Positions 6,611 to 10,468 of a DNA stretch of 10,468 bases are shown piece by piece (position 1 is the first letter of the stretch; each line of letters opens with the position of its first letter). Source of the stretch: an uncultured Acetobacter sp. GTDB taxonomy: Bacteria > Pseudomonadota > Alphaproteobacteria > Acetobacterales > Acetobacteraceae. Location: NCBI GenBank assembly GCA_937900755.1, contig CALCDN010000086.1:1-10468 (forward strand). Reading direction: 5' to 3'. The notes under the pieces are model-generated. The model searched no databases, was not told the origin of the DNA, and worked only from the letters and a program-made list of their open reading frames with translations. The position numbers and the translations under genes were made by a program.

Positions 6611-7324
6611 ATGTTCAAGTTTTTCATCAGCAGTGACGCCACACCGGAGCAGACCGAACGCTTTGAGCGGCTGAACAACCATGTCCCGGGCCTTGTCCGC
6701 TCCGTGGGTGTCAGCGCGCAGGGGCTGGACGTGCAGGCCATGCAGCAGATGAACCTGATCTCGGCCGAATGTCTGTTCTCGCAGTCGGCCTTTGCCGCGG
6801 CCCTGTCCCACGTGGCGTTGTGGGGCAACGTGGCCCAGCACAAAACCGCGGCCCATGTGTTTGAGAGCAACGCCGTGCTGTGCGCCAATTTTGAAGCCGA
6901 AAGCCTGCGCATTCTGGCCAGCCTGCCCCATGACTGGGACTTTGTGCTTTGGGGCAACACGCCAGGCACCGCGCTCCAGCTTGACATCCTGCCCGAGCTG
7001 GCCCTGTTCAGCGGTGCGGTGCAGCCCCCCTACTCCGCCCGTGGCGCTGCCGCGCTGAGCGAGATCAGGGTCACCTCCCTGGCCTTCCCGCTCATGGCGA
7101 CACAGAACGTGAGCGGCTACGCCATTTCCCCCTCGGGGGCGCAGAAAATGATCAAGGCCTGCCTGCCCCTGACCAGCACCAGCGTGCCTACCTCCGGCTC
7201 CAAAGAAAGCGGCGCTGCCGCGCAGACGCTCCAGCAGTTGATGAGCCTGCACTACTCGACCATGAAGGCCTATGCCTGCGTGCCGCCACTGTGCATGGCG
7301 GATGCAACCGCCGCTTCCTTGTAA
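6611..7324 (+). CDS. GT25-like protein with degenerate active-site motif
   Basis: A 237-residue cytoplasmic-looking protein resembling family 25 glycosyltransferases (LPS beta-galactosyltransferase type). It keeps the LSHVALW motif (65-71, family LSH..W), a GYAISPSGAQKMI segment (169-181, family YxIsxxgAxxLL) and a carboxy-terminal KAYACVPPL segment like the family's vyavxPplv. The diagnostic EDDA metal-binding motif is replaced by FESNAVL (84-90), leaving only the first glutamate, and the usual Pro-(Val/Ile)-Asp after the GYAIS region is TSTSVPTSGS with no acid. It may therefore be inactive or act in another way; binding or regulatory use is possible. The ATG at 6611 is chosen, rather than the upstream open frame from 6248, because AGGAA lies six bases before it and family similarity begins here. 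It is transcribed against the flanking flagellar genes and is followed after 26 bases by the lipoprotein gene, probably in one operon. Confidence 0.7.
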   Translation: MFKFFISSDATPEQTERFERLNNHVPGLVRSVGVSAQGLDVQAMQQMNLISAECLFSQSAFAAALSHVALWGNVAQHKTAAHVFESNAVLCANFEAESLRILASLPHDWDFVLWGNTPGTALQLDILPELALFSGAVQPPYSARGAAALSEIRVTSLAFPLMATQNVSGYAISPSGAQKMIKACLPLTSTSVPTSGSKESGAAAQTLQQLMSLHYSTMKAYACVPPLCMADATAASL

Positions 7325-7350
7325 CACGCCTCACCACGGAACCCCGCCAG

Positions 7351-7857
7351 ATGCATACAGGCAGCACCTTACCACCCAAGGCCACCCCCCGCCCCGCAAA
7401 GCGGCTGGCGCAGGCTGTAGCCGGGCTGCTCTGCACAACACTTGCGGGGTGCATGTCCCCCGCCGCCCCGTATCTGGAAAAAGGGCGAACCCTGTCCGAG
7501 GCAGGGTTCATTGCCCACCAGGCGGATACAACCGCGCGGTACGCCATGATGAACCTGCTGCCCCCGGGGCAGTTGACCTATCGGCCCTCCTCCTCCGGCC
7601 CGATCTATCTTTACGCGGACCCGATCGGATGCGGCTGTGTGTACATGGGGTCCGAGGCCGCGTTCCAGACCCTGCGCAACATGACCGCAGCAGAAATGCG
7701 CAACAAGAAGCAGCAGCCCCCTTCGGTCGTGGAGGAACTGGCAGGCATGACGGCCGAAAACCGGCGCGACACCTTTTTGTGGGACTGGAGCGCATGGTAC
7801 GCGGGTGCGGACCCCGCAGGGGACCAGCCCCGCAAGGTCCTGGGTGGTTACTGGTAA
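7351..7857 (+). CDS. Small predicted lipoprotein of unknown function
   Basis: A 168-residue product with a lipoprotein signal: a basic n-region ending PAKR (15-18), a hydrophobic stretch AQAVAGLLCTTLAGC, and the lipobox LAGC with Cys34 as the lipidated residue. Met at position 34+1 and Ser+2 rather than Asp follow, so outer-membrane sorting is expected. The mature part includes YLEKGRTLSEAGFIAHQADT, a YLYADPIGCGCVYMGSEAAF segment with a CxC pair, and a Trp-rich end (FLWDWSAWYAGAD). I do not recognise the family. The ATG at 7351 is favoured because the signal peptide fits it; the frame is open from 7291, but that start would overlap the preceding gene and bury the signal. It ends 58 bases from the convergent end of the flgN-like gene. 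A link to flagella is only positional. Confidence 0.75.
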   Translation: MHTGSTLPPKATPRPAKRLAQAVAGLLCTTLAGCMSPAAPYLEKGRTLSEAGFIAHQADTTARYAMMNLLPPGQLTYRPSSSGPIYLYADPIGCGCVYMGSEAAFQTLRNMTAAEMRNKKQQPPSVVEELAGMTAENRRDTFLWDWSAWYAGADPAGDQPRKVLGGYW

Positions 7858-7897
7858 GCCTGCAACCGCACGACGACGAGACGAAAGGCGGCGGCGC

Positions 7898-7923
7898 GCC
7901 TAGACGTTGCGTTGCCTAGACGT
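7898..7923. repeat. Ten-base direct repeat at the end of the flgN-like gene
   Basis: GCCTAGACGT occurs at 7898-7907 and again at 7914-7923, sixteen bases apart. The second copy contains the flgN stop (TAG on the minus strand). It looks like a small tandem duplication in the short convergent gap, which shows no hairpin followed by a T tract. Confidence 0.6.
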
Positions 7924-8344
7924 CGCTCCGCAGGGCCAGTGCGCTGTTATGGGTTTCCACCGCGTAGCCACCGGACGCGCCGTAGCCCATGCGCAGTTCC
8001 TGCGCCGCGTCATCCAGCACAAGCTTGATAAGCGTGCCCTGTGCCGCAATCGCACTTTGCAGCAGTTCATCATTGACGCGCACAAGCCGGTTGAAAGTCT
8101 TGACGGCCACTTCCATTTCCGGGCTGACACGGGTGCCACGCTGTTCCGCCGTAAGCGGCTTGGCCTGCGTGGTCGGGAGCAGTTTGCGCAGGAGCCGCAT
8201 AAGCTCGCGCTTGCGGGGCAACAGTTTTTCCACATCCTGCCACTGGCCGGATGTCAGCAGTGCGTTTTCCTGCTCCAGCAACGCGCTGACGGCCTCAAAG
8301 GCCTGGAACAGGCGGCCTTGCAGGTCTTCGGGCTGATCGGTCAT
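7916..8344 (-). CDS. flgN: FlgN-like flagellar export chaperone
   Basis: FlgN-type chaperones bind the hook-filament junction proteins FlgK and FlgL in the cytoplasm and hand them to the export apparatus. The 142-residue product has the expected size and helical character: LFQAFEAVSALLEQENALL near the start, a conserved-looking basic segment LLPRKRELMRLLRKLLP, and a second helical half VAVKTFNRLVRVNDELLQSA. There is no signal peptide or membrane segment. The family is weakly conserved, so the call rests on size, helix pattern and position. The start codon overlaps the flgJ stop in an ATGA arrangement (8341-8344), a sign of translational coupling. It is the last gene of the flgI-flgJ-flgN unit. 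Confidence 0.75.
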   Translation of the reverse strand: MTDQPEDLQGRLFQAFEAVSALLEQENALLTSGQWQDVEKLLPRKRELMRLLRKLLPTTQAKPLTAEQRGTRVSPEMEVAVKTFNRLVRVNDELLQSAIAAQGTLIKLVLDDAAQELRMGYGASGGYAVETHNSALALRSDV

Positions 8345-8685
8345 GACTGGCCCTTTTGCTGCTGCGCTGTTTCCTGCATGGCCAGCATCTGGCGGTAAAC
8401 ACTGTCCGCCAGACCAATGCCGCCACTATTGGCAATCTGCTTGCCCATTTCGAGCACCTGCAACGACCGGAACTGGGACTCGGCGGCCCCACCGCCAAAC
8501 AGGCCGTTGGCGGTATCCACCGTATCAAACATCGGCTGAAGCATTTCGCCTATGGTCATGCCCTCGAACTCGATGGCGGACTTGCGAATTTTTTCCAGTT
8601 CCGCCGCATTCAGCCCCGACTGGGTGGAGGCGGCGTTCTGCGCACTGGCAATCTGGGCCGCGCTCACATTGGCTACTGCGCTCAT
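8341..8685 (-). CDS. flgJ: Rod-binding protein, FlgJ amino-terminal domain only
   Basis: FlgJ caps the growing rod in the periplasm; in enterobacteria it also carries a muramidase domain. This 114-residue product has only the rod-binding domain. It contains KSAIEFEGMTIGEMLQPMF, the FGGGAAESQFRSLQVLEMGK segment that matches the conserved core, then IANSGGIGLADSVYRQML. No muramidase domain or catalytic Glu segment follows, which is usual in Alphaproteobacteria, where a separate lytic transglycosylase opens the wall. The ATG at 8685 is preceded by AAGGTAGG-type purines and lies seven bases after the flgI stop; its own stop overlaps the next start by four bases. Confidence 0.88.
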   Translation of the reverse strand: MSAVANVSAAQIASAQNAASTQSGLNAAELEKIRKSAIEFEGMTIGEMLQPMFDTVDTANGLFGGGAAESQFRSLQVLEMGKQIANSGGIGLADSVYRQMLAMQETAQQQKGQS

Positions 8686-8692
8686 GCTCTGC

Positions 8693-9913
8693 CTACCTTA
8701 CTTCCAGATCGGCCTGCAAGGCGCCATCGGCCTTGATCGCCTGCAAAATACCAATCATGTCGCGTGGGCCCATGCCCAGCGCGTTCATGCCCGCCACAAG
8801 GCTGGCCAGTGTTGGCCCCTCGCGCAAGATGCCCAGCCTGTGCGAACTGTCCGTGCTCACATTGGCCTGTGTCCGGGGCACCACGGCGGTCACACCGTTG
8901 GAAAAGGGCGCGGGCTGGACCACCTGCGGGGTTTCGGTCACCTGAATGGTCAGGTTCCCCTGCGCAATGGCCACGGTGCTGATGCGCACGCTGTCCCCCA
9001 TGACAATGGTGCCGCTGGCCTCATCCACCACAACCTTGGCCATGGTGTCGGGCTCTATCTGCAAATCGCCAATACGGTACAGGATGAGGGACGCGTTGCG
9101 CCCGGTCAGGTCCACCGCAATGGTGCGCGGGTCATCCACCTGCGCCATGTGCGCGCCAATGCTGCGGTTGATCACCTCGGCCACACGGGTTGCGGTGGTA
9201 AAGTTGGGGTTGTGGAGCGAAAGATGGACAACGCCCGTCTCACCCAGCTTGACCGGCACCTCACGTTCGACCACCCCGCCATTGGCGATATGCCCGCTGG
9301 TGGGGATGTTGCGCGTAACGGTGGCGGCCTGCCCGCCCGCGGTAAAGGCGTTGGTCACAAGCGAGCCCTGGGCCACGGCGTACACCTCGCCATCGGCGGC
9401 CTGCAGGGGGGTTACCAGCAGGGTGCCCCCGGTCAGGTCCTGCGCGTCACCCACGGCGGAAACGGTCACGTCAATCCGCCCGCCCCCGTGCGAGAACGGA
9501 GGCAGCGTGGCGGTGACCATGACGGCGGCCACGTCATGCGTCTGCAACTGGATTTCGCGGTCACGGATGTTCACGCCCAGACGGTTGAGCATGCTGATCA
9601 GTGTTTCACGCGTGAAGATGATGTTGGTCAGACGGTCGCCGGTGCCATGCAGGCCCACGACCAGCCCGTAGCCGACCAGCTGGTTGTCACGCACGCCTTC
9701 GTAATCGACAATATCCTTCACCCGCACCGTAATGGCATGGGCGGGGGAGAGAGGCACAAACACGCAGAGCATGAAAACGGCGGCCAGGAAGGCCCTGGCC
9801 CACCGTGGCGTGCCAGCCCACCGCCCCACACGGCGCAAAGAGGGTGCCGCCCCGCCACCATGCTGGCTGGCCCCGCTACCCTGCCCGTTGCTCGCCTTGC
9901 GGCGGTTCCTCAT
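8693..9913 (-). CDS. flgI: Flagellar P-ring protein FlgI
   Basis: FlgI is secreted to the periplasm by the Sec system and polymerises into the P-ring that surrounds the rod in the peptidoglycan layer. The mature part begins ITVRVKDIVDYEGVRDNQLV and continues GYGLVVGLHGTGD, the family signature. The protein ends with LGMGPRDMIGILQAIKADGA, also typical. With the ATG at 9913 it has 406 residues, of which the first 60 form a very long signal peptide: a 40-residue basic and glycine-rich n-region, a hydrophobic core FLAAVFMLCVFVPL, and a cleavage site after AHA. The usual precursor is about 370 residues, so a GTG at 9829, giving a normal 32-residue signal peptide, is an alternative, although no ribosome binding site precedes it. 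A longer open frame to 10123 is unlikely to be used. It is the first gene of the unit with flgJ and flgN. Confidence 0.95.
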   Translation of the reverse strand: MRNRRKASNGQGSGASQHGGGAAPSLRRVGRWAGTPRWARAFLAAVFMLCVFVPLSPAHAITVRVKDIVDYEGVRDNQLVGYGLVVGLHGTGDRLTNIIFTRETLISMLNRLGVNIRDREIQLQTHDVAAVMVTATLPPFSHGGGRIDVTVSAVGDAQDLTGGTLLVTPLQAADGEVYAVAQGSLVTNAFTAGGQAATVTRNIPTSGHIANGGVVEREVPVKLGETGVVHLSLHNPNFTTATRVAEVINRSIGAHMAQVDDPRTIAVDLTGRNASLILYRIGDLQIEPDTMAKVVVDEASGTIVMGDSVRISTVAIAQGNLTIQVTETPQVVQPAPFSNGVTAVVPRTQANVSTDSSHRLGILREGPTLASLVAGMNALGMGPRDMIGILQAIKADGALQADLEVR

Positions 9914-10055
9914 ATACCTGTGTACCCCTGCTTGCCCGACCCCGGCGCAAGGCGCGGGGTCCTCCCATAGCCTTGTGCCATAAGAATAGGCATGCTGGCC
10001 ATTACATTCAATGCCCATGTAACCTGCCACGGCCCCTGCCCACAAAGCCTTTTTT

Positions 10056-10086
10056 GCCCATGCCATGCCCGCCATGGCGCATGGGC
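10056..10086. repeat. Perfect eight-base inverted repeat in the flgI upstream region
   Basis: GCCCATGC (10056-10063) and GCATGGGC (10079-10086) flank a 15-base loop that itself holds the palindrome GCCATGGC. A third copy, GCATGGGC, lies at 10151-10158. A T run precedes the repeat on the plus strand, so it is not a terminator in either direction. It could be an operator or leader structure for flgI. Confidence 0.4.
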
Positions 10087-10241
10087 GCGCATGCCGCGCG
10101 GGGGGCGCTGGGCCAAAGATCATGCAAAATCATGACATTAATCGGGCAACGCATGGGCCTTGGGCCAAAAACCGCCCGCCGGGGGCATTTTGCCGCACTT
10201 TGGCCAGACTTGGCATGATAGTGTGCCTGATGCATGAATCC

Positions 10242-10269
10242 TTGCACGATCGGGGCTGCGGGCATACAG
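10242..10269 (+). promoter_or_regulatory. Weak possible promoter reading to the right end
   Basis: TTGCAC at 10242-10247 matches the -35 consensus at four of six positions. It is followed after 15-16 bases by CATACA/ATACAG, a poor -10. It would read into the hairpin at 10306-10327 and the possible gene at the right edge. Support is thin. Confidence 0.15.
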
Positions 10270-10305
10270 CCGTGTAGAGCGCCACCCCGGCAGGGTCCCC
10301 TGCGC

Positions 10306-10327
10306 GCACGCCCTGGCGTGCATTTTT
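10306..10327 (+). terminator. GC-rich hairpin followed by five Ts
   Basis: GCACGC (10306-10311) pairs with GCGTGC (10316-10321) around a CCTG tetraloop. The hairpin is followed by one A and five Ts (10322-10327), which is the form of a short intrinsic terminator on the plus strand. No plus-strand gene ends before it, so it may be a leader attenuator for the gene at the right edge, or chance. Confidence 0.35.
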
Positions 10328-10419
10328 CCATGTCTGGCGCAACGCCGGAAACCGCCAAGGAGAGACGGGCCCAGCCGCCCGGGCAAACCCCGCCCCGGCC
10401 CCCGCCCAAGAGAACGCAC

Positions 10420-10468
10420 ATGACGCCACCTTGCACCCGCACCCTGCCTGCCCGTTGGCTGCTGAGCG
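10420..10468 (+). CDS. Possible start of a gene running off the right edge
   Basis: An ATG at 10420 opens a frame that stays open to the window end, coding MTPPCTRTLPARWLLS, which looks like the n-region and beginning of the core of a secretion signal. AAGAGA lies seven bases before it as a modest ribosome binding site. The same frame is open from an ATG at 10330, but that start has no binding site, sits directly behind a terminator-like hairpin, and would add a proline-rich stretch. Only 16 codons are visible, so the product cannot be named. A periplasmic flagellar protein would fit the neighbourhood, but that is a guess. Confidence 0.35.
   Translation, partial: MTPPCTRTLPARWLLS

Larger units (their letters stand above)
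9914..10419. other. Non-coding region between flgI and the right-end gene
   Basis: About 500 bases without a convincing gene; open frames on either strand here have compositions unlike real proteins. It holds an AT-rich island at about 10115-10142 inside GC-rich DNA, an eight-base inverted repeat (GCCCATGC at 10056-10063, GCATGGGC at 10079-10086), a further GCATGGGC at 10151-10158, and two TGGGCCAAA copies at 10109-10117 and 10161-10169. The promoter for flgI and probably one for a divergent gene should lie here. Confidence 0.6.

Noticed and set aside
7858..7915. Bidirectional terminator between the convergent lipoprotein and flgN-like genes
   Set aside because: No stable hairpin followed by a T tract is visible on either strand; only a short direct repeat is present.
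10211..10226. Sigma-54-like TGGCAT...TGC element
   Set aside because: The spacing between GG and GC is 11 bases, not the required 10, on both strands because the site is nearly palindromic.
10008..10442. A 144-codon minus-strand frame upstream of flgI
   Set aside because: The translation is Gly/Arg/Pro-rich low complexity with no recognisable motif, and no ribosome binding site supports it.

Overview
The window looks like a chromosomal flagellar gene cluster from a GC-rich alphaproteobacterium, most likely an acetic acid bacterium (Acetobacteraceae). That placement is an inference from GC content, the DUF1217-family flagellar protein typical of Alphaproteobacteria, a stand-alone FlgJ rod-binding domain and FlgN-like and FliJ-like proteins of alphaproteobacterial size; no species can be named. 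The left edge is not genomic: bases 1-44 are an Illumina Nextera-type adapter, so this is the raw end of a draft contig.

Most genes read right to left on the minus strand. From right to left: flgI (P-ring), flgJ-like (rod-binding) and flgN-like (chaperone) form a tight operon at 9913-7916. A two-gene plus-strand unit follows (6611-7857): a GT25-like protein whose acidic active-site motif is lost, and a small lipoprotein. Then, again on the minus strand, come a large repetitive DUF1217 protein (6321-4165), fliI (export ATPase), fliJ (its stalk), a predicted GT-A-fold glycosyltransferase, and motB, which runs into the adapter. The right end holds about 500 bases of non-coding DNA and possibly the first codons of a plus-strand gene.

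The genes cover several stages of building and powering a flagellum. FliI and FliJ energise export, FlgN escorts hook-associated proteins, FlgJ and FlgI build the distal rod and P-ring, and MotB anchors the stator to peptidoglycan. MotA is not in the window. The least ordinary parts are the DUF1217 protein, in which the amino-terminal half of the usual family member is copied five times in near-exact 111-residue units; the GT25-like protein with a degenerate metal-binding site; and the two glycosyltransferase-type genes interleaved with flagellar genes, which hint at glycosylation of flagellar parts (inference).
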